Below are positions 15,133-25,157 of a stretch of DNA of 64,000 nt, in pieces. Below the pieces are notes generated by a model. That model did no database searches, was not told the DNA's origin, and was given only the letters and a program-made list of their open reading frames with translations. This stretch comes from Sphingobacterium rhinopitheci (GTDB lineage Bacteria > Bacteroidota > Bacteroidia > Sphingobacteriales > Sphingobacteriaceae): positions 1 through 64,000 of the forward strand of contig NZ_JADEYQ010000010.1 of NCBI RefSeq assembly GCF_022627575.1, in the 5' to 3' direction. How positions within the stretch are numbered: position 1 is the first letter of the stretch; every line of letters begins with the position of its first letter. The position numbers were made by a program, and so were the translations under genes.

Positions 15133-17790
15133 ATGCGCTTTTATATTTTCCTTTCCTGTTTATTGTGTTCATCACTTTGCTATGCTCAACAAGTTAGGGA
15201 AGAGGTTGTTACCTTTGATAAAGCCTATAAAAGGAGTTATACAACCTATAAATTGGAATCTGACGCCCCAAAAATAGACGGAAAGCTAGATGACGATGTA
15301 TGGATTAATAAAGGAGAATGGTCTGAAAAATTTTCACAGGTTATACCATTCGAACGTGTATACACTCCTTCTTGGACACGAATGAAAATATTTTATGATG
15401 ATGCTAATATCTATGTAGCTGTCTATTGTAAGGATGTAAATCCTGAAACTATGAATGCTTTTATCGGAAATAGAGATGATAATAGTAATGGCGATTTGAT
15501 CAGTATTGCCTTTGATACTTATCATGATTATCGCGCTGCGGTAGAGTTTAATATCAATCTTGGAGGCAATAAAACGGACCTCACTGTTACCGACAAATTA
15601 TCTGTAAATCTGAGTTGGAATGCAGTCTGGGAGGGGCGTACACATATCAATCTAGCTGATTCTAGCTGGACAGCAGAATTAAGGATTCCATTTAGCCAAT
15701 TGCGGTACAATAAGGATAATCTTGATGGCAAATGGGGCCTTCATGTACGTAGGATAATCCGTAAAAACAATGAAGTACAAAACTGGAGCTTAATACCTAT
15801 CAAGAACAATGGTCATGTATTCTCCTTTGGTACCTTGGAGGGTGTAGATAAGTTACCAAAACCTCGTGGTATTGAATTCTTACCTTATGCAATGGCAAAA
15901 TTTACGAAGGAGCCTAAAATTGCAGGCAGTCCTTTTCAAAATGGCCATCGCTGGGGTAAAAATGTAGGCTTAGATGGTAAAGTGGCGATTAATGATTTTA
16001 CCTTGGACATGACTATCAATCCTGATTATGGTCAAGTGGAATTGGATCCTTCGGTGATAAATCTGTCTGCTTATGAGGTATATTACGAAGAGAAGCGTCC
16101 TTTCTTTTTGGAAGGGAAGCATATTTTTGAATTTGATAATAACGCTGAGGGAATGATGTTTTATTCCCGACGTATAGGTGCTCGACCATCTTATTCGCCT
16201 GCGAATATTGATAATGTGGACAATTTTGCCAGCAATACAGCTAATATCCCAATATTAGGCGCGCTAAAGCTTACGGGGACCAATCGTAGTGGTGTAACTA
16301 TTGGCTTATTAGAGAGCGTCACAGGGCAAACGATGGCACAGGTGATGCGCAACAAGGTGACTGAGGAGGTGATCACCGAGCCACTGACCAATTATACGGT
16401 TGCTCGCGTGCAAAAAAACTGGGAAGGTAATACCTTGATCGGCGGAATGGTCACTTCAGTCAATCGGCGTTTGCAAGATGAATATCTAAAAGATGTGTTG
16501 GTGCAAAATGCCTATACCGCAGGGCTGGATTTTACGCAGTATTTTGCCAATAGATTGTATTATATCGATGCTAAAGGGATGTTTAGCAGTCTTCACGGAT
16601 CTTCCAAAGCGATATTAGCTACTAAGCGAAATGCCACCCATTACTATCAACGTGAATCTTCACGTGATTATCTGCATATGAATGAAAATCTAGATTATCT
16701 ACAAGGCTCAGGGGGATATGTCAAAGTCGGTAAGAAGGGAAATGCACAATGGAATTTTTCTGAAACTTTCAGTTGGTCTTCTCCAGGTTTTGATTTGAAT
16801 AATATCGGGTACATGAAACAGTCTGATTACAAGCTTAATGAGAGCGAGATAGCTTTTCGTAAAACCGACCCCTGGGGGCCCTTTAGATTTGCAGGAGTCA
16901 ATCTTACGCAAAAGAATATGTGGAATTATGGTGGTAAAGCTATTAATAATGATGTCGCTATTCGATTTAGAAGTCTTAGTATCAAGAGGCGCATTGAGCT
17001 GGATATAAAAGAAGCTTTTGCTTGGAATACAATAGATAGCCGTCGTTTGCGTGGGGGGCCTGATATGAAATACAATAGTAACCTGGAGACGACGGTGGCT
17101 ATAAATACAGATCGTGCCAAGCCTATCATGTTCAAAATGGAGTATTATGGACGACATTATTTAGATCAAGCAACAGGGTACAATGAAATAAGACCAAGTG
17201 CCGTTTTTAGGTTAGGTAATCATTGGAGGGTAGCTGGTCAATTTAATTATGGTAATAATCGCGATGCTTTACAGTATGTCGCTACTATCCAGCCCGATAA
17301 TGATCCTAAAAAGAATACTACTTATATGCTTGGCAATATGGCACAGCGGACCTATGGTGTTACCTTGAATATGCAATACAATCTGACACCGGATTTGTCT
17401 TTCCAATATTACGGTTCTCCATTTACTTCTATCGCCTCATTTGATAATTTTAAAATAGCCAGTAATACAGCATCTAAGCACTATAATGAGCGTTTTGTGC
17501 CTGTTGATGATGCGCAACTGATGCTTCAAGGAGATAGCTATTCAATGAACTACAAAGGCAATACATTGGATTTTAAGAATCCTAATTTTAGCTTTAATGA
17601 ATTGAGGTCTATATTGGTTACGCGATGGGAATACTTGCCTGGCTCTACTATTTACTTAGTTTGGGAACACAATCGCTCTAATAATGCCGGAAACTATTAT
17701 GCAGGTTGGTCAAATAATCTGGATAGCATGTTTAGTCTACCGTCTTCAAATACCATTATGCTTAAGGTAAATTATTGGTTTGCACTATAA
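15133..17790 (+). CDS. DUF5916 outer-membrane protein with CBM9-like domain
   Basis: 885 aa with a signal peptide ending at CYAQ (residue 19). An N-terminal carbohydrate-binding family 9-like domain (about 40-235, marks APKIDGKLDDDVW, W..MKIFYDDANIYVAV, SWTAELRIPFSQLRY) is followed by the DUF5916 region (RPFFLEGKHIFEF at about 323) rich in aromatic and alternating residues, ending in YWFAL as outer-membrane barrels do. Members of this family are common in Bacteroidota; the role is unknown, and sugar or peptide binding at the cell surface is a guess. It stands alone with its own promoter region. Confidence 0.8.
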   Translation: MRFYIFLSCLLCSSLCYAQQVREEVVTFDKAYKRSYTTYKLESDAPKIDGKLDDDVWINKGEWSEKFSQVIPFERVYTPSWTRMKIFYDDANIYVAVYCKDVNPETMNAFIGNRDDNSNGDLISIAFDTYHDYRAAVEFNINLGGNKTDLTVTDKLSVNLSWNAVWEGRTHINLADSSWTAELRIPFSQLRYNKDNLDGKWGLHVRRIIRKNNEVQNWSLIPIKNNGHVFSFGTLEGVDKLPKPRGIEFLPYAMAKFTKEPKIAGSPFQNGHRWGKNVGLDGKVAINDFTLDMTINPDYGQVELDPSVINLSAYEVYYEEKRPFFLEGKHIFEFDNNAEGMMFYSRRIGARPSYSPANIDNVDNFASNTANIPILGALKLTGTNRSGVTIGLLESVTGQTMAQVMRNKVTEEVITEPLTNYTVARVQKNWEGNTLIGGMVTSVNRRLQDEYLKDVLVQNAYTAGLDFTQYFANRLYYIDAKGMFSSLHGSSKAILATKRNATHYYQRESSRDYLHMNENLDYLQGSGGYVKVGKKGNAQWNFSETFSWSSPGFDLNNIGYMKQSDYKLNESEIAFRKTDPWGPFRFAGVNLTQKNMWNYGGKAINNDVAIRFRSLSIKRRIELDIKEAFAWNTIDSRRLRGGPDMKYNSNLETTVAINTDRAKPIMFKMEYYGRHYLDQATGYNEIRPSAVFRLGNHWRVAGQFNYGNNRDALQYVATIQPDNDPKKNTTYMLGNMAQRTYGVTLNMQYNLTPDLSFQYYGSPFTSIASFDNFKIASNTASKHYNERFVPVDDAQLMLQGDSYSMNYKGNTLDFKNPNFSFNELRSILVTRWEYLPGSTIYLVWEHNRSNNAGNYYAGWSNNLDSMFSLPSSNTIMLKVNYWFAL

Positions 17791-18034
17791 TATAAGAGCT
17801 CTTTGGTTTGATGAATGCACTTGATTGGTACCTTGATTTTGTTGTGTATGAAAACGATTAACGGTTCTCTTAGTCCTCTAAAATAACAGACCATATGATC
17901 TCTTTATTCTGCTGATTCGCTCTTCAGTAAAGAGAAATAGAGGGTTTGTGGTTTATTTTATCTATTTGAATAAAAGTGATTTATGTATCTATTGATAAAT
18001 AAACATTTTAAGTGAATGGCTGCGTTTATTCAAT
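17791..18034. other. Intergenic region, nothing recognised
   Basis: About 240 bases between the DUF5916 gene and the smc terminator. I see no open frame with coding character and no clear promoter, only a short CTCTT..AAGAG inverted pair. Confidence 0.5.
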
Positions 18035-18071
18035 AAAAAAGGTTCTGATGGAATACATCAGAACCTTTTTT
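18035..18071. terminator. Terminator between DUF5916 gene and smc
   Basis: AAAAAAGGTTCTGATG and CATCAGAACCTTTTTT pair perfectly over 16 bp with a 5-nt loop, placed between convergent genes. Confidence 0.9.
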
Positions 18072-18094
18072 CTATATGTGTTTTCGTGTGCAAT

Positions 18095-21000
18095 CTATGC
18101 TACGTCTCGTAAGTCTACAGGGACAACACGTGATACGCCTTGTTCTACCATCGTAACACCGTAGATGATGTCTGTACTAGCTATAGTGCGCTTATTGTGT
18201 GATACTACAATAAATTGTGACTCATTAGAGAAGTCTTTGATGATCTTATTGAATTTGTCAATATTCGTGTCATCAAGAGGGGCGTCTACCTCATCAAATA
18301 TACAGAATGGTGCAGGCTTCAATAGGTATAGGGAGAATAGAAGGGCCGTGGACGTCAATGTCTTCTCTCCACCAGATAGCTGATTGATAGACAATGGACG
18401 CTTCCCTTTAGGACGTGCGATGATGTCAATATCAGACTCTAAAGGATTTTTAGGGTCTGTCAATAGGATATCACAGCTATCTTCTTCATTGAATAGTGAA
18501 CGGAATACCTTGATAAAATTCTCACGTACGGTCGTGAAGGCATGCATGAATTTCTCATTAGCAGAGCCGTCGATTTCTTCAATTGTAGACATCAAAGTAG
18601 CTTTTGCATCTAGGAGGTCATTCTTTTCTTTATCGATAAACTGATAGCGTGTAGTGATCTCATCGTAGGCCTCTTTGGCCATTGGGTTGATCGTGCCGTA
18701 GTCATCAAGCTGTTTTTTCAAGCGTGTACACATCGAACCTAGTTCTTCGATAGATTCTGTTATTTCTGGCATTTCGCCTTCCAACAGTTCTTTGATATCA
18801 ATATTGAATTCTACCGAAAGTCTTTCTTTCAAGGAGTTGAGATCAATTTGCAATTCTGTTTTCTTGTCTTTGATTTCGGTAATCAAGAAGTCGTATTGAT
18901 CTTTAGCTTTACGTAAGCTAGCGACCTCTTCTTCTAAGTCATTCAGTCGTTTACGGAAGGAGTAAAACTCTTCTTCCATCTCTATTAGCGCTTTCTCTAA
19001 AGTGTCTTTTTCTTCGTAAAGGCCTTTTAAGTCCTCATCATTGCTGTCCGTAAACGTCAAGGCATCTTTCATGTCTACCTTGATTTGCTCTTGCTCAGCA
19101 GTGCTTTTATTGATGCGTTCTTCTAAGGCTTCTTTTTGGCTTTCACGGTATTCCAAATCTTTTTGGATACCCGAGACTTTATTTTGCTGCTGGTGAAGAC
19201 GTATATTTTCTTGATTATAAGCGGTAGATTTTTCGTTTACAATTTCCTGTAACTCTTGGTAAGCAGCTTGTAAGTCCGCTAATTGTTTTTGACCTTGCTC
19301 GATCTCTACTTTTAATATTTTGAGTGCAGGCTCTGCTTCTGTTAGCTCCTGTGCAATCTGTGATAGGCGATGCTCAATATCCTGCTTGCGGTTTTGTGCA
19401 TTCGATATGAATGCTTGATACTGCTCTTGCTTAGTTTTTACCGATGTCCATTCGTTTTGGAGTCGCGCCAATTGTATACGCAATTCGTCGATAAGCTCTT
19501 TTTGCGACTGTGCCTTCAAACTTTGGATCAGTGCTAGTTGTTTTGACTCTTCCTCTTGAAGGGTTTCAATGTGTGCATTTAGCGTTTTAATCTCTTTAGC
19601 GAGGATTTCTATGTTTTTGGCTCTACCAATGCGTTTGCCTTCAAATAATCCAACAGAACCGCCGCTAAGGCCCAATTTGTGCTTGCTGAAACGTCCTTCG
19701 TGCTGTAGTATGATGATATCATCTGCAGGAAGTGCCATTTCCATACCTGCGGTGGTATTTGATTTTAATAGGTATACATTTTTAAGTAGTTCTTGGCAAA
19801 GGGCTTCGTATTTTTTATCCACTTTGATCACTTCCATTGCGTTGATCATCGTATCAGGGATAGAAGCGTGACTAGTGCTGGCAGAAGGCATTACTGCTTC
19901 AAGGATAAAGAAGTTGGCACGACCACGTGAAGAGTCGTTCAACAATTTGATGGCTTGAATAGCGTCTTTTTGACTGTCTACAACATAGTGATTCATCACC
20001 GATTCTAAGAAGTTCTCTATTGCAACACGGTATTCTTCTTGACAGAATAAAATATCTGAGAATAGCGGGTATTGCTTTGGCCATCCTGCATTCTTACGTA
20101 AAAACTTGATAGATTCAGGGAAGCCTTCCAAGTTATCGATCAATGATTTTGTTAGATTGTACTCATTTTGCTTCGCATCCACTAGGCGCAATTCTTTATT
20201 GAGCTCCACTCTAGCTTCCTCTAAGCGTTCTTCGGCTTGCTTTATTTGACCATTGAGATTACTTTCCATAGCGATCGCATCATCATATTGCGCCTGCTGG
20301 ACATCCAATTTTCCTTGGATATCGGCTACCGCAATATTGAAATGTGCTAGCTCTTCAGATTTTGATGAAGCATCTTGCAGATTACGAAGGGCTTCTTGTT
20401 CTAGTGATTCTTTCTGAATATTTAAAACAGCAATATCCTTTTCCGCTTTGTATACTTTATTTTGAAGCTCGCTATTATCATTGGCAAACCTATCCAATTT
20501 ACTTTTTGCCGTTTGTTGTTGACCTCGTAATTCTTCTACTTCGGTCTTTTGGTTTTGTATATCGTTTTGAAAAACATCTAGTTTAGCTTGCTCTTCGTAA
20601 ATCTCTTCATTAAGTCTTTTGAGCGAGTAATCAACGTTGTTTAACTGTTGCTTGTCCAGATTAAGGTCGGTGATGACACGCGCTTCTCTTTCTTGAAGAT
20701 GGTACAAACGTTCGTTTTTGATCTTTTTATCATTCTCATACGTACGAATTTTGTTAATGAATTCGTTTGTTGTTTTCTGTTGCGCAGAAAGACTCTTTTC
20801 TTTTACTAATATTTCTTCACGACCTGTTCGCAGTTCTTTTTCCTTAACATCGATTTGCTCCAATGTCGTCGTCAATGTCTGTTGTAGATCTTTCTCTTTC
20901 TCGGCCAATGAAGTCAAATCCGAACTAAAGCTATCCAATTTATAATAAGCCAAACCGATGCTAGCCTTTTTATACTCTTCTTTTAGCAAGAAGTATTTGT

Positions 21001-21637
21001 CTGCTTTTTTAGCTTGTGTTTCTAGTGACTTTAGGTTTTTAGTAATTTCATACAATAAATCGTCAACACGTGAAAGGTCAGCTTCAGTTTCTTTTAACTT
21101 GCTTAGTGTTTGTTTTTTGCGAACTTTATATTTAGAAATACCTGAAGCCTCCTCAAATAGGTTACGTCTAGAGTTGTCCTTGTTGGCAATGATTTCATCA
21201 ATCATTTTAAGCTCGATAATAGAGTAGGTGTCTGCACCAATACCTGTATCCAAGAATAAATCTGTGATATCCTTCAAACGGCATTTTACATCATTCAAGC
21301 GATATTCAGACTCCCCTGTACGGTATAGCTTGCGCGTGATCGTCACGGTAGTGAATTCGGTAGGAAGGATGTTCTTATTGTTGTTGAATGTAAGAGATAC
21401 CTCAGCAAGATTGGAGGGCTTACGTGATTTTGTACCGTTGAAAATGATGTTCTCCATTTTCTCGGAGCGTAATGTTTTGGTACTTTGCTCACCCAATACC
21501 CAACGAATAGCGTCTACCACGTTTGACTTGCCACAGCCATTAGGCCCGACAATAGCAGTAACACCTTCGTTAAAATTTATCGTGATCTTATCACCAAAAC
21601 TCTTAAATCCCTTGATCTCAAGTTTAGTTAGTTCCAT
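18095..21637 (-). CDS. smc: Chromosome segregation protein SMC
   Basis: 1180 aa from the ATG giving MELTKLEIKGFKSFGD; a frame 12 codons longer adds non-homologous residues. Walker A GPNGCGKS at residues 31-38, two long coiled coils (about 165-500 and 670-1010) around a hinge (about 510-660), and the C-terminal ATPase half with signature LSGGEK (from 1087) and Walker B FCIFDEVDAPLDDTN (around 1111-1125). This is the full-length bacterial SMC that loads with ScpAB at parS sites and compacts and segregates the chromosome. Single gene, terminator behind. Confidence 0.97.
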   Translation of the reverse strand: MELTKLEIKGFKSFGDKITINFNEGVTAIVGPNGCGKSNVVDAIRWVLGEQSTKTLRSEKMENIIFNGTKSRKPSNLAEVSLTFNNNKNILPTEFTTVTITRKLYRTGESEYRLNDVKCRLKDITDLFLDTGIGADTYSIIELKMIDEIIANKDNSRRNLFEEASGISKYKVRKKQTLSKLKETEADLSRVDDLLYEITKNLKSLETQAKKADKYFLLKEEYKKASIGLAYYKLDSFSSDLTSLAEKEKDLQQTLTTTLEQIDVKEKELRTGREEILVKEKSLSAQQKTTNEFINKIRTYENDKKIKNERLYHLQEREARVITDLNLDKQQLNNVDYSLKRLNEEIYEEQAKLDVFQNDIQNQKTEVEELRGQQQTAKSKLDRFANDNSELQNKVYKAEKDIAVLNIQKESLEQEALRNLQDASSKSEELAHFNIAVADIQGKLDVQQAQYDDAIAMESNLNGQIKQAEERLEEARVELNKELRLVDAKQNEYNLTKSLIDNLEGFPESIKFLRKNAGWPKQYPLFSDILFCQEEYRVAIENFLESVMNHYVVDSQKDAIQAIKLLNDSSRGRANFFILEAVMPSASTSHASIPDTMINAMEVIKVDKKYEALCQELLKNVYLLKSNTTAGMEMALPADDIIILQHEGRFSKHKLGLSGGSVGLFEGKRIGRAKNIEILAKEIKTLNAHIETLQEEESKQLALIQSLKAQSQKELIDELRIQLARLQNEWTSVKTKQEQYQAFISNAQNRKQDIEHRLSQIAQELTEAEPALKILKVEIEQGQKQLADLQAAYQELQEIVNEKSTAYNQENIRLHQQQNKVSGIQKDLEYRESQKEALEERINKSTAEQEQIKVDMKDALTFTDSNDEDLKGLYEEKDTLEKALIEMEEEFYSFRKRLNDLEEEVASLRKAKDQYDFLITEIKDKKTELQIDLNSLKERLSVEFNIDIKELLEGEMPEITESIEELGSMCTRLKKQLDDYGTINPMAKEAYDEITTRYQFIDKEKNDLLDAKATLMSTIEEIDGSANEKFMHAFTTVRENFIKVFRSLFNEEDSCDILLTDPKNPLESDIDIIARPKGKRPLSINQLSGGEKTLTSTALLFSLYLLKPAPFCIFDEVDAPLDDTNIDKFNKIIKDFSNESQFIVVSHNKRTIASTDIIYGVTMVEQGVSRVVPVDLRDVA

Positions 21638-21839
21638 TAACTTTTTCTTAATATAGCTTACGAAAATACGCATAAATCAAGACAAAGAAAATCTAGGTTT
21701 TGCACATTTTGAAATAATCTCCTATCTAGTTGAATAATTGGTGTTTAATTATTTTACATTTCTTATTTATGCTGGTTTATCAGCTGATAATTGTTGCTTT
21801 TGTATAAAATATTCTATTTTCGTGCATTACAATTATGAT

Positions 21840-22475
21840 ATGAAAAAGTTGCTTGTCTTGTGTTTGTGGTTTATGATGGTTCAATATAATTATGGACAAT
21901 CAAAGAGGATATTGTTTCATACAGCTTATGGTGATGTCAAAGTGCTGTTGTATGATTTTACGCCTAAGCATAGGGATTTGATAGTAGATGCTATTCAAGA
22001 TTCTGTCTATGCAAATGCTTTCTTCAATAGGATTATTAAAGATTTTGTGGTGCAAGGAGGTGAGCATGATGATGCTATTTTGAAACGTGAACAAGAAAAT
22101 CCTTGGGCGCCAAAGCAGCGTCTAGATCCAGAATTTGATGAGCGTGCATTTCATAAGATAGGTGCTTTAGGTGCTGGTCGTGATGATAATCCGCGCAAAG
22201 CTTCTTTTTTAAACCAGTTATATTTTGTGGTCGGTAAAGCGGTTACAGCTGATGACCTCGATAGGTTGCAGATCCAAAAAGATATCACCTATACGGATCT
22301 ACAGCGCAAGGAATATTTAGATAATGGCGGCTTGCCTCGCCTGGATAAAGACTATACTGTCGTAGGTGAAATATACGAAGGTCTTGATGTAATGATGAAG
22401 ATTAGTCGACTGCAGACGGAAGCTGCGGATTATCCTTTGACTCCTGTTTCTTTTAATCTGTCTTTAATAAAATAA
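21840..22475 (+). CDS. Periplasmic cyclophilin-type peptidyl-prolyl isomerase
   Basis: 211 aa from the ATG at 21840, which gives a signal peptide (MKKLLVLCLWFMMVQYNYGQ); the longer frame upstream is not plausible. Cyclophilin blocks are visible: YGDVKVLLYDFTPKH, YANAFFNRIIKDFVVQGG, QLYFVVGKAVT and YTVVGEIYEGLDVM. The FNRII.DFVVQGG segment carries the catalytic Arg position of cyclophilins, but the usual FxMxN-type core between is altered, as often in Bacteroidota secreted members. Probably assists folding in the periplasm. An OsmC gene follows after 8 bp. Confidence 0.85.
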   Translation: MKKLLVLCLWFMMVQYNYGQSKRILFHTAYGDVKVLLYDFTPKHRDLIVDAIQDSVYANAFFNRIIKDFVVQGGEHDDAILKREQENPWAPKQRLDPEFDERAFHKIGALGAGRDDNPRKASFLNQLYFVVGKAVTADDLDRLQIQKDITYTDLQRKEYLDNGGLPRLDKDYTVVGEIYEGLDVMMKISRLQTEAADYPLTPVSFNLSLIK

Positions 22476-22483
22476 AAGTCTAT

Positions 22484-22954
22484 ATGGTATTTATGCATCG
22501 ATTTAAAGTGGACTTAGAATGGTCTTCAAAGGAAAGTAATGGTTTAGATAAGATTGGTAGAACTATTAAAAATCATATTGTTAAAATTGATGGAAAGGAA
22601 ATTTTGAATATTTCTGCCGCCAAGTCTTTTAAAGGAGATGCCACGTTGTATAATCCCGAAGATCTATTATTGTCGAGCTTAGCTTCTTGTCATATGATGT
22701 CTTATTTGTATTGCTGCTCTACGCATAAGATAGAAATATTATCCTATACGGATCATGCAGAAGCATTGCTTGAAGTAAGCGATGATGGGGCTGGGCGTAT
22801 CGTACAAGTATTGCTTCATCCTGTTGTTGTAATTGCTGATCCCAGCCAAATTGACTTAGCGCTTAGTTTACATACTAAAGCAAATGAATTATGCTTTATT
22901 GCTAATTCCTGCAATTTTCCGGTAGTGCACCAAGCTTCATGCTCGGCTCCCTAA
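22484..22954 (+). CDS. OsmC family peroxide-reducing protein
   Basis: 156 aa (an internal start 3 codons later is possible). OsmC/Ohr fold with the two redox cysteines: the first in SSLASCHMMSYLYCC and the second in ANSCNFPV near the C terminus. E..LLSSLASCHM is the family's helix mark. OsmC-like proteins reduce organic hydroperoxides or peroxide with a thiol donor. The gap to the cyclophilin is 8 nt, suggesting one transcript. The CC pair after the first active Cys is an extra feature of unknown meaning. Confidence 0.85.
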   Translation: MVFMHRFKVDLEWSSKESNGLDKIGRTIKNHIVKIDGKEILNISAAKSFKGDATLYNPEDLLLSSLASCHMMSYLYCCSTHKIEILSYTDHAEALLEVSDDGAGRIVQVLLHPVVVIADPSQIDLALSLHTKANELCFIANSCNFPVVHQASCSAP

Positions 22955-23066
22955 TTTAGGCTTGATTTTCTATTTTAGCTATTTGTAAAAATATGTTAAA
23001 TCTATTGACATGAATACTTCCACTTAATAATTTAGAAGCGCAATTATCTAAATTATTTAAGTAACT

Positions 23067-24200
23067 ATGACTATTAGAAATCTATTTCTAGCAACGATCG
23101 TGGGCATTTGCGTAATTTTTATAAATCCTGTCAATGCCCAACAATTACAATTCTACACTACATTTCCTAAACAAGTGGTTTCACCAGGTGAAATCGTAAC
23201 TTATAATGTAGAAGTCTTAAACAATAGCAATCAAATTATTACTTCGGGTATCCAATTGCTTAACCTACCTGACAATTGGTCTTCTGAAATTCGTTCCGGT
23301 AATTTTGTTGCCGATGAGATCTCTATTATTGGCAAAGAAAGGAAATCTATCGAGCTAAAAGTGTTTGTCCCTCAGGATGTCAAAAAAGGACAATATACTG
23401 TACGGTTGAACGGTAGTAAAGCAAATAGTCTTCCTTTGACGATAGAAGTCGGTAAAAATGGTACCGCTAATGCTACATTCTCCTCTTCACAGACCAATAT
23501 GCAGGGGGCTGCAACCTCTACATTTACGTTCAATGCTAGTTTGTATAACGCTTCAGCGCAGCAAGTTGTCTATGCCTTGCAGGGAAAAGTGCAACCTGGA
23601 TGGGGCTTGGTGTTTAAAGCTGAAGGTAAAGAGGTAAGCTCTGTAAATATAGATGCCTATCAAAAGAAAGATATAACGATAGAAATTACCCCTCCAGAAG
23701 GAATCGCTAAAGGGACGTATAAAATTCCGGTACAAGCGGTGGGTGCTGCATCCTCAGAATTGACTTTTGATGTCGTGGTTACTGGATCTTATAAGTTGCA
23801 ACTCACGACTTCTAATGCTAAGCTAAATACGGATGCTACTTCGGGTGTTTTTAATACGGTAGAGCTGATTTTGAAAAATACCGGATCCTCAGACCTCCAT
23901 GGTATCAACCTTAGTGTTGATAATCTTAGTGACTGGGAGGTAATCTTTGAGCCTACACGTATAAATACGCTAAAAGCAGGGGAAGTAGCTAAGGTAAATG
24001 CCAAAATTAAACCCTCGTCTAAGGCTGTAGCTGGTGATTATATGTTGAATATACAGGCTAAAAATAATGATACCTCTAGTAAAATGGAAATGCGGGTTAC
24101 GGTAGAGACTTCTATCCTGCGCGGATGGATTGGTATGCTCTTGATAGTAGCTGCTGTAGGCTTGATATATTACTTGATAAAACGATACGGAAGGAGGTAG
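23067..24200 (+). CDS. NEW3-domain membrane-anchored protein of an ABC transporter operon
   Basis: 377 aa with an N-terminal signal peptide (to about residue 25, VNAQQ), three Ig-like NEW3 repeats (about 30-125, 135-240, 250-345; marks such as SPGEIVTYNVEVLNNSNQ and LILKNTGSSDLHGINLSV) and a C-terminal membrane helix (about 350-370) with a basic tail. The body is therefore outside the inner membrane. It is the first gene of a unit with an ABC ATPase (2-nt gap) and an ABC-2 permease, an arrangement known in many phyla with undefined substrate; it probably acts as an extracytoplasmic partner. Confidence 0.8.
   Translation: MTIRNLFLATIVGICVIFINPVNAQQLQFYTTFPKQVVSPGEIVTYNVEVLNNSNQIITSGIQLLNLPDNWSSEIRSGNFVADEISIIGKERKSIELKVFVPQDVKKGQYTVRLNGSKANSLPLTIEVGKNGTANATFSSSQTNMQGAATSTFTFNASLYNASAQQVVYALQGKVQPGWGLVFKAEGKEVSSVNIDAYQKKDITIEITPPEGIAKGTYKIPVQAVGAASSELTFDVVVTGSYKLQLTTSNAKLNTDATSGVFNTVELILKNTGSSDLHGINLSVDNLSDWEVIFEPTRINTLKAGEVAKVNAKIKPSSKAVAGDYMLNIQAKNNDTSSKMEMRVTVETSILRGWIGMLLIVAAVGLIYYLIKRYGRR
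24191..24197 (+). promoter_or_regulatory. Perfect Shine-Dalgarno sequence inside the preceding gene
   Basis: AAGGAGG lies 5 nt before the ATG at 24203 and encodes the last codons (GRR) of the NEW3 gene. Strong SD sites are uncommon in this phylum, where the anti-SD is usually masked, so it helps to fix the start of the ABC ATPase gene. Confidence 0.6.
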
Positions 24201-24202
24201 TT

Positions 24203-25153
24203 ATGGATAATTCGATTATATCCATTGATAATATATCCAAATTTTATGGTAAGCACCAAGCCGTAAAGAATTTAAATCTACAGATCAATAGAGGAGAGAT
24301 CTTCGGTTTACTGGGGCCTAATGGTGCTGGTAAATCAACTACAATCTTGATGTTGATGGGGATGACTGAAGCTACTGAGGGACATATTCGGATAGCAGGC
24401 TTAGATCCACAACGTGAGCCCGTATCGGTGAAGCGTATAATTGGATACTTACCAGATAATGTAGGTTTTTATGATAATATGTCTGCTTTAGACAATTTGA
24501 CTTTTATAGCACAATTAAATGGGGCTACTGCAGCAGCAGCTTATGCCCATGCTATTACGATGCTTGAGAAGGTAAATTTGAGCGCTGTCAAGGACAATAA
24601 GGTTGGTACTTTCTCCCGTGGTATGAAGCAGCGTTTAGGTCTTGCTGAAGTGCTCATCAAAAAGCCGCAAATAATAATACTGGACGAGCCTACTTTGGGG
24701 TTAGACCCTGTAGGTGTACAAGAGTTTTTGCAGCTGATAAAATCTTTAAAGGAGGAGGAAGGGTTGACTGTTCTATTATCATCGCATCATCTGCATCATG
24801 TTCAAAAGATATGTGATCGTGTTGGACTTTTTGCTGATGGCGTAATGCGAAAATGCGGAACTATAAATGAATTAGGCGCTGATATATTAGATGGTACTGT
24901 AAATAGATATCAAATTGAAGTCGTTGATTCTGCTGAAAATATAAGGGAGATTATTCACAGCCGATTGCGGAGTAGTTTGCCACAAATAGATATACGAACG
25001 CAAGAAAAAACTATCTATGTACAGGGGGAGTCCTTGTCTATGGATATATTATGGAGTCACCTTAAAGATTTTGAAAACTATATCGTGCGTACCGAAAGAT
25101 CTGGAAATACAATAGATGATATTTATTCTTATTACTTAGACCGTAAACATTAA
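24203..25153 (+). CDS. ABC transporter ATP-binding protein
   Basis: 316 aa from ATG 24203. Walker A GPNGAGKS at 38-45, Q-loop replaced by YLPDN (81-85), signature FSRGMKQ at 136-142, Walker B IIILDEP with D160/E161, and H-loop SSHHLHH. The signature is the SRGM/SKGM type of ABC-2 exporters such as NatA and CcmA-like ATPases. The last ~90 residues are a regulatory extension. It lies between the NEW3 protein and the permease gene (4-nt gap) and powers that exporter. Confidence 0.92.
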   Translation: MDNSIISIDNISKFYGKHQAVKNLNLQINRGEIFGLLGPNGAGKSTTILMLMGMTEATEGHIRIAGLDPQREPVSVKRIIGYLPDNVGFYDNMSALDNLTFIAQLNGATAAAAYAHAITMLEKVNLSAVKDNKVGTFSRGMKQRLGLAEVLIKKPQIIILDEPTLGLDPVGVQEFLQLIKSLKEEEGLTVLLSSHHLHHVQKICDRVGLFADGVMRKCGTINELGADILDGTVNRYQIEVVDSAENIREIIHSRLRSSLPQIDIRTQEKTIYVQGESLSMDILWSHLKDFENYIVRTERSGNTIDDIYSYYLDRKH

Positions 25154-25157
25154 TGAT

